Assembly (NCBI GenBank): GCA_050185195.1
Contig: JBFWZQ010000005.1
Span: 124,001 to 188,000, forward strand
Length of the DNA: 64,000 nt
Direction of reading: 5' to 3'
Origin: CADEFQ01 sp050185195
Lineage (GTDB): Bacteria > Pseudomonadota > Gammaproteobacteria > Steroidobacterales > Steroidobacteraceae
The notes under the pieces were generated by a model. The model made no database searches. It had not been told where the DNA came from and worked only from the letters and a program-made list of their open reading frames with translations. A program made the position numbers and the translations under genes. This document shows, one piece after another, positions 32,865-41,191 of this stretch (position 1 is the stretch's first letter; every line of letters starts with the position of its first letter).

Positions 32865-34847
32865 TTGGGCACGACTACGACAACAAGGATGGTCCTGTTC
32901 GCGGCGTGCGTGGCGGGATGGGCGGGGGGACTGGCGCAGGCCGCCACCGCGAATCCGCATCCGGCCGCGGCGCTGGTCGAGCAAGGCGCCATTGCGATGC
33001 GTTCGGATCCGGACGCCAGCAAGCGCGACGCCGAAGCGGCACTCGCTGCCCTGCGCACGCGGCCCGACGTCGATCTCGAGATCCGCGCGCGCCTGCTCCT
33101 GTGCGACTACGAGTCCGAGCGCGACCAGCGCGCGCTCGAAACGCAGGTGAATGCCATCGAGGCACTGCTGCCGCGCGGCAAGCGGCCGGGTTTGCGGGCC
33201 GGGATGCTGGTGTGCCAGGGTGAGATGCGCGAAACGTTGGGCGACAACGCGCAGGCACTCGCCCTCTACGAACAGGCCGTGCGCGTCGCGTCGGAAGCCC
33301 GCGACGACGAAATGGTCGCGGGCGCGCTCTTCGCGCGCGGCTACGTGCTCGGCCTGCAGGGCGAGTATGCGCTGGGCCTCGCGGACCTGCGTCGTGCGCA
33401 GGGACTCTACGAAACGCTCGGCATGCGCCACCACTCGCTCACCGCGATGAACGGCATTGCGATCCTCTACAACCGCATGGGCGACTACGCGCAGGCGCGT
33501 GACATCTACATCTCCGCGCTCGCGCAGCAGCGCGAGGCGGGGATGCTGCGCGAGCAGGCGGTCACGCTGCACAACCTCGGCCGCGCGCACGAGTACCTGC
33601 AGGAGTGGCCTGATGCGCGCCGCTCGTTCACCGAGTCGCTCGCCATCAACCGGGAAATCCATTATTCGCGCGGCGAGGCGTATGCGCTGCGGGGTCTCGC
33701 GGCGGTCGAGAATGGCCTCGGCAACTGGCGCAGCGCGCTCACGCTGCTCCAGCAGGCCACGACGATGCAGCGGGCGACGCCCGACGCGCGCCTGCGAGCG
33801 CAGATCGACCTCTCGCGCGGCATTGCGCTGCACGGCCTCGGCGACCTGGACGCGAGCGCCGCCGCGCTGCGGGCGGCCATCGAGGTGTTCAGGAGCGGCG
33901 AGGCGCGCGGCGAACTCGCGGCAGGTTATGCGGAACTCGCCGCGGTGGAGGCGGCACGCGGCGACTGGCGCAGCGGCTACACGCAACTCGCGCTCGCGAA
34001 ACAGGTCAGCGAGCGCCTGCTGCGCAACCAGATCGACCAGCGCTTCGCGACGCTGCGCGTCGAATTCGATACCGCCTCCAAGGAGGCCGAGAACGCGCTG
34101 CTGCAGCGGGATATCCGCGAAAACGAGCGCGCGCTCGCGCAGAGCCGCGCCGTGCGCCGGCTGCAGGCGGTCGTGATCGCGCTCGCGAGCCTGCTCGTGC
34201 TGCTGCTCGCCACGCTGGCCGTGCACCAGCGGCGCTCCACGCTCCGCATGCGCAAGCTCGCGCACACCGACGAGCTGACCTCGGCGCCGAACCGGCGCGC
34301 GGTGCTCAATCGGCTTGCGGATACCCTCGCGAGAGCCGGCGCGGGACCCTGCACGATCCTCATCACCGACATCGACCATTTCAAGGGCATCAACGACCGG
34401 TACGGCCATCCCGTCGGCGACGAGGTGCTGAAGATCATGGCGCAGGCCGTGCGCGACAACCTGCGCGAGCCGGCGTTCTTCGGGCGCCTCGGGGGCGAGG
34501 AGTTCCTCGTGGTGCTGCCGGAGACCGCCCCCGCCGAGGGCCACGCAACCGCCGAGCGGCTGCGCGAAGGCATCGCGGCGATCGACCTGTCGCACGTCTG
34601 TCCGGTGGGCCGCGGCATCACCGCGAGTATCGGCGTGACGACATCCCTGGCCGGCGACACGCCGAGTACGATGCTGCAGCGGGCGGACGAGGCGCTGTAC
34701 GCGGCCAAGCGCGCTGGCCGCAACGCAGTCCGGGTGTGCGCGCTTGCGCAGGCGGGCTCAGTGACGCTCGCGGATGGCCCGCCGCACGATGCGGTCGATG
34801 AGGCGCGGCGCCACGAGCTTCAGGACGCGGCCCGCCCTTCCGCGTAG
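32865..34847 (+). CDS. TPR-containing diguanylate cyclase (GGDEF)
   Basis: About 660 residues. An N-terminal signal-like segment (ending GGLAQAA), a periplasmic TPR-like array (about 45-420), one membrane helix (about 440-460, VVIALASLLVLLLATLAV) and a C-terminal GGDEF domain with metal site TDIDHFKGINDRYGHPVGDEVL split as family blocks and catalytic RLGGEEF. It should make cyclic di-GMP in response to a periplasmic cue. The inhibitory I-site RxxD reads REPA, so product inhibition may be lost. The start is uncertain: TTG at 32865 lies seven bases after TAGATT; TTG 32856 and ATG 32889 are in frame. The 3' end overlaps the convergent SDR gene by 90 bp. Confidence 0.85.
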   Translation: MGTTTTTRMVLFAACVAGWAGGLAQAATANPHPAAALVEQGAIAMRSDPDASKRDAEAALAALRTRPDVDLEIRARLLLCDYESERDQRALETQVNAIEALLPRGKRPGLRAGMLVCQGEMRETLGDNAQALALYEQAVRVASEARDDEMVAGALFARGYVLGLQGEYALGLADLRRAQGLYETLGMRHHSLTAMNGIAILYNRMGDYAQARDIYISALAQQREAGMLREQAVTLHNLGRAHEYLQEWPDARRSFTESLAINREIHYSRGEAYALRGLAAVENGLGNWRSALTLLQQATTMQRATPDARLRAQIDLSRGIALHGLGDLDASAAALRAAIEVFRSGEARGELAAGYAELAAVEAARGDWRSGYTQLALAKQVSERLLRNQIDQRFATLRVEFDTASKEAENALLQRDIRENERALAQSRAVRRLQAVVIALASLLVLLLATLAVHQRRSTLRMRKLAHTDELTSAPNRRAVLNRLADTLARAGAGPCTILITDIDHFKGINDRYGHPVGDEVLKIMAQAVRDNLREPAFFGRLGGEEFLVVLPETAPAEGHATAERLREGIAAIDLSHVCPVGRGITASIGVTTSLAGDTPSTMLQRADEALYAAKRAGRNAVRVCALAQAGSVTLADGPPHDAVDEARRHELQDAARPSA

Positions 34848-35558
34848 CGACGTGATGAGGAGGCGATCGCGCCTCGCCATGGCGCGATGCATCCGGCGCG
34901 CGCATTCCGCCGCGGTCATGACCCGGCCGGTCCGCAGCGGACTGGCTCCGAGCGGGCGGCCATCCGGGCCGATGGCCCGCTTGTGGATCTCGCTCAGCAC
35001 GAAGTCGGGGGCGACGATCGTCACGTCGACACCGCGGGGTGCGATCTCGATGCGCAGCGACTCGCAGAAGCCGACCAGGGCGTGCTTGCTGGCCGCGTAG
35101 GCCGTGCGTTCCGGCACGCCGGTCAGGCCTGCGACGCTCGCGACCGCGACGATGAGGCCGCGCGAGCGATAGAGGTGCGGCAACGCCGCCGCCGTGAGCC
35201 ACACGTTGGCGTGGAAGTTGAGGCGCATCAATTGTTCGAAGATGCCGAGGTCGGCGAGCGCGTCGAAGCGGCTCCACATGGTGCCGCCGGCGTTGGCGAC
35301 GAGGACGTCGAGCTGGCCGTACTGCGCCACGGACTCGTGGACGAGCCGCTCGCAGGCGAGCCGGTCGGTGACATCGACGGGTACAACGAGGGCCGCGGCG
35401 CCGAGTGCGCGACATTCGGTCGCGAGCGACTCGAGGCGCCCGGCGCTGCGCGCGGCGAGCACGAGTTTCGGGCGTTCCGGGGCCAGCGAGAGAGCGAGGG
35501 CGCGGCCGATGCCTTCGGACGCACCCGTGACCAGGATCGCCTTGCCTTCGAAGTGCAT
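34758..35558 (-). CDS. Short-chain dehydrogenase/reductase (SDR)
   Basis: 266 residues of the classical SDR type. NAD(P) motif VTGASEGIGRALA (10-22), LVANAGG, SVAGLTG, and catalytic YAASK. A basic residue pattern after the second strand (AARSAGRLE) suggests NADPH. The substrate is unknown; the C-terminus (ITSLRGRAGRVLKLVAPRLIDRIV) may form an amphipathic or membrane helix, as in DHRS7-like SDRs. TAGCGT sits seven bases upstream of the ATG without a Shine-Dalgarno. Its last 90 bp lie under the 3' end of the GGDEF gene. Confidence 0.85.
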   Translation of the reverse strand: MHFEGKAILVTGASEGIGRALALSLAPERPKLVLAARSAGRLESLATECRALGAAALVVPVDVTDRLACERLVHESVAQYGQLDVLVANAGGTMWSRFDALADLGIFEQLMRLNFHANVWLTAAALPHLYRSRGLIVAVASVAGLTGVPERTAYAASKHALVGFCESLRIEIAPRGVDVTIVAPDFVLSEIHKRAIGPDGRPLGASPLRTGRVMTAAECARRMHRAMARRDRLLITSLRGRAGRVLKLVAPRLIDRIVRRAIRERH

Positions 35559-35605
35559 GCCGGCAACGCTACCATCGGGTCGGGGCAGACACTATCCTTG
35601 CACGG

Positions 35606-36406
35606 ATGTCCATCGCGCCCGGCGTAGCGCGCCTGCTCGCCCCCAACGCATCGATGATGACGGGTCCGGGCACCAATACCTGGCTGCTCGGCGATCCGCC
35701 CGTGGCCGTGCTCGACCCGGGGCCTGACATACCCTCGCACGTCGCGGCGATCCTCGCGGCGGCGCCGCGCCTCGAGACGATCTTCGTCACGCACACCCAT
35801 CGGGACCATTCGCCTGCGGCGAGCACCCTCAAGGCGCGCACGGGCGCGCGGCTCGTGGGCCGCCCGGCGCCGCACGATGGCCTGCAGGACGAACGTTTCG
35901 TGCCGGATGCCATCCCGGTGCGCGATGAGGTTTTCGCAGCGGGCGGCCTGCGCCTGCGCGCGATCGATACGCCCGGGCATGCGTCCAATCATGTGTGCTG
36001 GCTGCTCGAAGACGAGGGCCTCCTCTTTTCAGGCGATCACATCCTCGAGGGGGTGACGCCCGTGATCCTCGTGCCCGATGGCAACCTCTCGGCCTATCTC
36101 GAGGCGCTCGAACGGCTCAAACGCTATCCGCTGCGTGCGATCGCGCCTGGCCACGGGCGCGTGATCGGCGAGCCGCTGCGCGAAATCGATCGTGTGATCG
36201 CCCATCGCCAGGCCCGCGAGGCGAAAGTGCGGTCGGCGCTTGCGGCGCGCGGATCGGCAACGCTCGATGAGCTGCTCGCGCCCGTGTACGACGATGTGCC
36301 CGCGGACCGCCATGCGCTCGCGCGCATGACGCTCGAGGCGCACCTCATCAAGCTCGAGCGCGAGGGCAGGGCGGCCCGCGACGGGGCCGTGTGGTATGCC
36401 CGCTAA
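35606..36406 (+). CDS. Metallo-beta-lactamase-fold hydrolase (LACTB2-like)
   Basis: 266 residues. Zinc ligands HTHRDH (about 72-77), TPGHASNH, FSGDHIL and PGHG follow the glyoxalase II/LACTB2 pattern. A C-terminal winged-helix-like domain (about 200-266, LDELLAPVYDDV, EAHLIKLEREGRA) is typical of LACTB2 relatives, which act on RNA or thioesters. TATCCT lies seven bases before the ATG, with no clear Shine-Dalgarno. It overlaps the following ABC ATPase gene by 11 bp. Confidence 0.85.
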   Translation: MSIAPGVARLLAPNASMMTGPGTNTWLLGDPPVAVLDPGPDIPSHVAAILAAAPRLETIFVTHTHRDHSPAASTLKARTGARLVGRPAPHDGLQDERFVPDAIPVRDEVFAAGGLRLRAIDTPGHASNHVCWLLEDEGLLFSGDHILEGVTPVILVPDGNLSAYLEALERLKRYPLRAIAPGHGRVIGEPLREIDRVIAHRQAREAKVRSALAARGSATLDELLAPVYDDVPADRHALARMTLEAHLIKLEREGRAARDGAVWYAR

Positions 36407-37886
36407 GGCCCGCGTATCGCGCCATCTCGCGGTCGAGCTCGCGCAGGTCGACCTCGATCGTGGCGGGCGCGCAGTGCTGCGCGACATCGACTGGAAAATC
36501 GCGCCCGGCGAGCGCTGGCTGCTCTTTGGCGCCAACGGCGCGGGCAAGACACAGTTGCTGAAACTCGTGGCGGGCGCCGTCTGGCCGAAGCCCACGGGTC
36601 GGGAACGGCGGCGCTATCGCTTCGGCGGCGAATGGCACCACACCCCGCAGGAAGTGCTCGCGGAGATCGCCTACCTCGGCCCCGAGCGGCAGGATCGTTA
36701 CCACCGCTACGGCTGGAATACGACCGTCGAACGCATCGTCGCGACCGGGCATTTTCGCACCGACATCCTGCTCGACCCGCTCGATGCGACCGCGCGCCGC
36801 GCGGTGCAGGCGGCGCTCGGGAAGCTCGCGATCGGGCAGTTGGCGCGCCGGCGTTTCCTCACGCTGTCTTTCGGCGAGCGGCGACTCGTGCTGATCGCGC
36901 GCGCGCTGGCGGCGCGCCCGCGCCTGTTGCTGCTCGATGAGCTGTTCACGGGGCTCGATGCCGCATACCGGGCGCGCGTGCGTGGCTGGCTCGAAGGCAC
37001 GGCGCGCGCGCGTCGCCCGTGGGTGCTGTCGGCGCATCGTGCCGAGGACGTGCCCCGCGCGGCCACGCACGCGCTGCTGCTCGACCGGGGGCGCATCGCG
37101 TGGCGCGGTCCGATTGCACGCGCTCCGCTCGCGCAGTGGTTTCGGCGCGAAACGGCCCCCCGCCCCGCCACGCGCCATCAGGCGACGCCGGCCCGGCCGG
37201 GACGCCTGCTCGTGCGCCTCGCGCAGGCCGACGTCTACCTCGATGGCGTGCAGGTGCTGCAGGGAATCGAGTTCGAATTGCGCGCCGGCGAATGCTGGGT
37301 CGTTCATGGCGGCAATGGATCGGGCAAGACCACGCTGCTGCGCACGCTGTACGGCGATCATGGCGTGGCGAGCGGCGGTGTGGTCGAGCGCGACGTCATC
37401 GAGCCGGGCGTGGCGCTCGAGGCGTTCAGGCTGCGGGTCGGCCTCGTGGCGCCACACCTGCAGACGGACCACCCGCTGCATCTCGGCGTGGCCGAGGTGG
37501 TGCAGTCGGGGGCACGTGCCAGCATCGGCCTCAACGAGCCGGCCAGCCGCCGCGAGCGCGCAGCCGCGCAACGGGTGATGCGCGAATTCGGCGTGTCGCG
37601 CCTCGCGGCCCGGCCGCTCGGCGAGTTGTCGTACGGCCAGTCGCGGCGGGTGCTGTTCGCGCGCGCCGCGATGGGTCGGCCGGACCTGCTCGTGCTCGAC
37701 GAGCCTTTCTCGGGCCTCGATCCGCCCACGCGCGCCGACCTGATGCGCCGGCTCGGCCAGCGTGTCGCCGCGGGCGCCGCGATCGTGCTTGCCACCCATC
37801 ATCGCGAGGAGTGGCCCGCGTTTGCGACGCACGAGCTCGAACTGCGGCGCGGGGCCGTCCACTACCGGGGACCAAGACGCCCATGA
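36396..37886 (+). CDS. Tandem ABC ATPase (ModF/PhrA-like)
   Basis: 496 residues with two ABC nucleotide-binding domains. Domain one (about 12-240): Walker A GANGAGKTQ, signature LSFGERR, Walker B LLLLDELFTGLD. Domain two (about 265-490): GGNGSGKTT, LSYGQSRR, LLVLDEPFSGLD. No membrane segments. The arrangement matches ModF, a soluble twin ATPase of unclear role often named for molybdate. Here no mod transporter adjoins, so a link to the Moco operon is only suggestive. It starts inside the preceding MBL gene and its stop overlaps the next ATG (ATGA). Confidence 0.8.
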   Translation: MPAKARVSRHLAVELAQVDLDRGGRAVLRDIDWKIAPGERWLLFGANGAGKTQLLKLVAGAVWPKPTGRERRRYRFGGEWHHTPQEVLAEIAYLGPERQDRYHRYGWNTTVERIVATGHFRTDILLDPLDATARRAVQAALGKLAIGQLARRRFLTLSFGERRLVLIARALAARPRLLLLDELFTGLDAAYRARVRGWLEGTARARRPWVLSAHRAEDVPRAATHALLLDRGRIAWRGPIARAPLAQWFRRETAPRPATRHQATPARPGRLLVRLAQADVYLDGVQVLQGIEFELRAGECWVVHGGNGSGKTTLLRTLYGDHGVASGGVVERDVIEPGVALEAFRLRVGLVAPHLQTDHPLHLGVAEVVQSGARASIGLNEPASRRERAAAQRVMREFGVSRLAARPLGELSYGQSRRVLFARAAMGRPDLLVLDEPFSGLDPPTRADLMRRLGQRVAAGAAIVLATHHREEWPAFATHELELRRGAVHYRGPRRP

Positions 37887-38740
37887 AACCAGGCAAAGTA
37901 TCCGCGACTTGCTTCGCGGCCCTCGTCGTCGCCCTCTCTCTGGCCGCCTGCACGCCGCGCGAAACGCCAGCTCCGCAGGTGCCGGTCACGGGTGGCAATG
38001 TGCCGCCGATGCCGCCGTTGCCCGCCGCACAGGCGCAGGTCGAGGCGGCCGCGCTCGAGGGTGCGGCGATCGAAGCGCAGCAGCACGGCGCCAATGCGTT
38101 ACTCGTCGTGCGCAACAGCCACGTGATCTTCGAGCGCTACTGGCACGGCACCACGTTCAGCACGCCGATCGGGGCGGGCGCGTGGCAGGGCGTGATCGAC
38201 GACCTGCTGGCCGGCGCGCTCGTCGAGGATCGCAAGCCCCTGCATGGCGATGCGACGCCGGATCGTGCGGCAATCGCGCGCGCCGCGGGCGTGACGTACG
38301 AGGCCTACCTCGCAAAGCGCCTCTGGCGACCGATTGGCGCCTTCGACGCGGTACTCGCCCCACGACTGCGGGCGGCCCAGGGCGACTGGCTGCGCATCGG
38401 CGAGCTGCTCGCCAACGACGGGGTCTACCTGGGTGAGGAGATCGTGCGCCCCGGCTGGACGCGGCAAGTACTCGAACGTCACGCGGTCGCAGGCGCGGCC
38501 CCACCCTCCCCGGCCACGAAAGACCTGTACCACCTGCCGGGCGCGGACGGCGCCAGCCTCTGGGTCGTGCCGTCGCTGCGGCTCGTCATCCTGCGGACGG
38601 GTGGTGAGATCGGCGCGGGAGACGGCCGCGGCGATGCCAGAATCCCGGAGTTGGTGCTTCGGGGAGTGATGGATCGCCCCCGTCCGACGGCGGGCGGCGA
38701 GGGCACGCCGGATCCGGCGATCTTCGTGCCCGCGCACTGA
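37883..38740 (+). CDS. Serine-hydrolase-like lipoprotein lacking catalytic residues
   Basis: 285 residues with a lipobox (LSLAACTP, Cys22). The C-terminal half follows class C beta-lactamase/PBP4*-type hydrolases: YEAYLAKRLWRPIGAFDAVL, DWLRIGELLANDGVYLGEEI, WTRQVLE, LWVVPSLRLVILRTGG. The N-terminal half keeps VVRNSHVIFERYWHGTTFSTPI but then jumps to IDDLLAGAL: the SxxK and YxN motifs and about 100 residues usually between them are missing. It is probably a pseudoenzyme or a decayed gene. ATGA overlap with the ABC ATPase gene. Confidence 0.7.
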   Translation: MKPGKVSATCFAALVVALSLAACTPRETPAPQVPVTGGNVPPMPPLPAAQAQVEAAALEGAAIEAQQHGANALLVVRNSHVIFERYWHGTTFSTPIGAGAWQGVIDDLLAGALVEDRKPLHGDATPDRAAIARAAGVTYEAYLAKRLWRPIGAFDAVLAPRLRAAQGDWLRIGELLANDGVYLGEEIVRPGWTRQVLERHAVAGAAPPSPATKDLYHLPGADGASLWVVPSLRLVILRTGGEIGAGDGRGDARIPELVLRGVMDRPRPTAGGEGTPDPAIFVPAH

Positions 38741-38761
38741 GTTGTTACAGGGAGTCTTCGC

Positions 38762-39949
38762 TTGAAACCACTGCTGACGCTGTTCATCGTCTGCGTCATC
38801 GACGTGCTGGGCTTCGGCGTGATCGTGCCGCTGATCCCGTACATCGGCTCGCGCTTCGACGCTTCGCCCGCGCTCATCACCGCGATCCTCGGCGTCCACG
38901 CCCTGTGCCAGCTGATCGCCGCGCCCGTGTGGGGGCGGTTGAGCGACCGTTACGGCCGCCGCCCGATCCTGATGTTCTCGCTCGCTGGCGCCTGCGTGTC
39001 GTACGCGATCCTCGGATTTGCCCCCGACATCGCCTGGGTGCTGGCGTCGCGCGTCCTCGGCGGGCTGATGGCGGGCAACATTTCCGCGGCCATGGCCTAC
39101 GCGTCCGATATCAGCACGCCCGAGGATCGGGCGAAGGCGCTCGGCACGATCGGCGCGGCGATCGGCATCGGTTTCATGATGGGCCCGGCGATCGGCGGCT
39201 TGCTGGCGGGCGACAACCTCGCGACGGCGAGCTTCGTGCGCCCCGCGCTGGTCTCGATGGCGCTCGCCGTGTTCGCGATCGTGCTGGTCGCCCTGCGCCT
39301 GCCTGAGAGCCACACGCCCGAGCAGCGGGCGCGCGCGGCGCTGGAAGAGGGCGCACGACGATCGCCGCTCGCGCTGCTGAAGGAACTCCCGGCCTTGCGT
39401 TACGTGACGCTCGCCGCGCTCTGCATCGCGATCGCCCAGGCGATCTTCGAGTCGATCTTTGCGCTCTGGGCACTGGCGCGCTTCGGTTATGGGCCGCGGA
39501 CGGTGGGTCTGTTCATGTTCGCGCTCGCGATCGTGCCCGTGCTCATGCAGGGCGGGCTCGTGCGCGTGCTGGTGCCGCGCTACGGCGAATACAAGGTGGC
39601 CTACGCCGGCATCGCGGCGTTCGTCATCGGCATGGCCATTGCGGCCACCGCGCCCGGCATCGAAGTCGCCGTACTCGGGCTGGTCATTTGCGGTGCCGGT
39701 TCGGGCGCGTTCAATCCCAGCGGCTCCGCGCTTGCCTCGAAGCAGGCGGGCGGCGGCAATCGCGGCAGCGTGCTCGGTACCTACCAGTCGAGCAGCAGCC
39801 TCGGGCGCGTGATCGGGCCATTCCTGTCGGGCGCGGTGTTCGCGCGTTTCGGCGCCGGGGCGCCGTTGCTGCTCGGCGCGATGATCGCGGCGCCGGCCGC
39901 GGTCGCCATCGCGCTGTCTAGTAGGCGAGCTCGAAGCGCAGGCCGATAG
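38762..39949 (+). CDS. MFS transporter, TetA-like drug exporter
   Basis: 395 residues with about 12 membrane helices. Motif A WGRLSDRYGRRPIL between helices 2 and 3, the DHA1-family start VIDVLGFGVIVPLIP, and GFMMGPAIGGLL in helix 5 resemble tetracycline/multidrug antiporters. The substrate is not known. The start is TTG at 38762 with AGGGAG at spacing about seven; no ATG is suitable. It overlaps the convergent porin gene by 32 bp. Confidence 0.85.
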   Translation: MKPLLTLFIVCVIDVLGFGVIVPLIPYIGSRFDASPALITAILGVHALCQLIAAPVWGRLSDRYGRRPILMFSLAGACVSYAILGFAPDIAWVLASRVLGGLMAGNISAAMAYASDISTPEDRAKALGTIGAAIGIGFMMGPAIGGLLAGDNLATASFVRPALVSMALAVFAIVLVALRLPESHTPEQRARAALEEGARRSPLALLKELPALRYVTLAALCIAIAQAIFESIFALWALARFGYGPRTVGLFMFALAIVPVLMQGGLVRVLVPRYGEYKVAYAGIAAFVIGMAIAATAPGIEVAVLGLVICGAGSGAFNPSGSALASKQAGGGNRGSVLGTYQSSSSLGRVIGPFLSGAVFARFGAGAPLLLGAMIAAPAAVAIALSSRRARSAGR

Positions 39950-41042
39950 CGAGCGCGTGGTTCGAGCCCGGCTCGAGGCCCGGGTTGATGATGTACTGGA
40001 TATCGGGCTGCAGCGTCAGCCAGTCCGTGACCGGCACCCGCCAGGTAAGCTCGAGGTTGTCCTCGCTGCCGCGCACGGGCGCGATGGCGTGCACGTGCGC
40101 ATAGGCGAGCCCGAGGCCGCGCCAGGTGAAGCCTGCGCCGATGTAACGCTCGATGGAGCTGACATCGGCGTCCGCGATGCCGATGCGCAGGTGGCCGGTG
40201 AGTTGTCGGTCGGGGGTGGCGACATCGCCGAGCAGGCGCACGTCGATGAAGCCGTAGAGGCCGCTGTTGCCCGAGCGCATGACCGGATCGCCGTTCACGT
40301 CGACGGCCTCGACATCGGGGAAATCGGCCGTGTAATGCCACACGCCGATGGCGGCTTTCCTCACCCGGTCGCCGCGCCGTTGCACCTCGCCGATGAGCAG
40401 CGCGCCGTCGCCGTCGTCGAAGCGGATGGCGGTGCGCTTGGGATGCGCGGGGTCCCCGGGCACGCCATCGAGCGCCGCGGCGAGCACCGACCAGTGTTCG
40501 AAATCGGCGCGCCAGCGCAATGCGAGGCTGGTCACGGGGAAGATCGACGGGCCGTTCTGGCCGGTGTCGGCGAATTCGGAACCGATGCCGTGCGCCGAAT
40601 TGATGAAGAGCGAGCCGCCCTCGATCGAATCGAATTCGGAGTTCAGGTCGTAGAGTCCAAAGCGCAGCGACTGGCGCCGGCCCGCGCCGAAGCGCCAGTC
40701 GGCCCAGGCCTCGTAGAGGCGGGCCGCCTGCACGCCCGTTTCGATGTTGCTCACGCCGTGCATGTCGCCCGTGAGTTCGCCACCGAAGGTCTGGCCGTTG
40801 TTGTAGAGGCCATAGAGGAAGAACTCGACGCCCGGCAGGCCGAAGGCACGCTCCGCGTCGATCGAGAGCGTCACGTCGAGGTTGTCGAGGTAGCGGGTGC
40901 CGGTGTCGAGACCGCCATCCTGGTTGCGCCACCATTCACCCGTGTAGGTCACGCCCCAGGTGTAGGGTGATTCGGCGACGGCAGGCCCGGCGATGATCGT
41001 TGCGAGGGTTGCCAGCGCCAGCCGGCCGCTCGAATGGGTCAA
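39918..41042 (-). CDS. OprB-like carbohydrate-selective porin
   Basis: 374 residues. Signal peptide (about 1-23, GPAVAES), then a beta-barrel rich in aromatic strands: TYTGEWWRNQDGG, VEFFLYGLYNNG, LYEAWADWRFGAGR, LRFGLYDLNSEFDSIEGG, FINSAHGIG, WSVLAAALDGVPGDP, and a C-terminal GLRFELAY. This is the OprB family, outer-membrane sugar porins. The start is a TTG at 41042 because no ATG or GTG precedes the signal peptide in frame. It faces the SMP-30-like gene across 149 bp. Confidence 0.82.
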   Translation of the reverse strand: MTHSSGRLALATLATIIAGPAVAESPYTWGVTYTGEWWRNQDGGLDTGTRYLDNLDVTLSIDAERAFGLPGVEFFLYGLYNNGQTFGGELTGDMHGVSNIETGVQAARLYEAWADWRFGAGRRQSLRFGLYDLNSEFDSIEGGSLFINSAHGIGSEFADTGQNGPSIFPVTSLALRWRADFEHWSVLAAALDGVPGDPAHPKRTAIRFDDGDGALLIGEVQRRGDRVRKAAIGVWHYTADFPDVEAVDVNGDPVMRSGNSGLYGFIDVRLLGDVATPDRQLTGHLRIGIADADVSSIERYIGAGFTWRGLGLAYAHVHAIAPVRGSEDNLELTWRVPVTDWLTLQPDIQYIINPGLEPGSNHALAIGLRFELAY

Positions 41043-41179
41043 GATGACGATACCCCGGGGCTCAAGGAAAGAGGGTCGGTATTGGACTACAGGTGGGGCC
41101 CCCGCAGCAGGGGACAGTCGGTTATCGACCGCCTGACAGACTACTTGAGGGCGCGGGCAAGGCCGCGCGGCAGAACCGC

Positions 41180-41185
41180 TATGCT
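41180..41185 (+). promoter_or_regulatory. Putative -10 directly before the SMP-30-like gene
   Basis: TATGCT six bases before the ATG and no Shine-Dalgarno; one of a recurring series of leaderless-type arrangements in this window. Confidence 0.35.
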
Positions 41186-41191
41186 AGCCGC

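Noticed and set aside
36396..37886. Membrane ABC transporter function, such as molybdate import
   Set aside because: Both halves are ATPase domains with no membrane segment, and no permease or binding protein gene adjoins.
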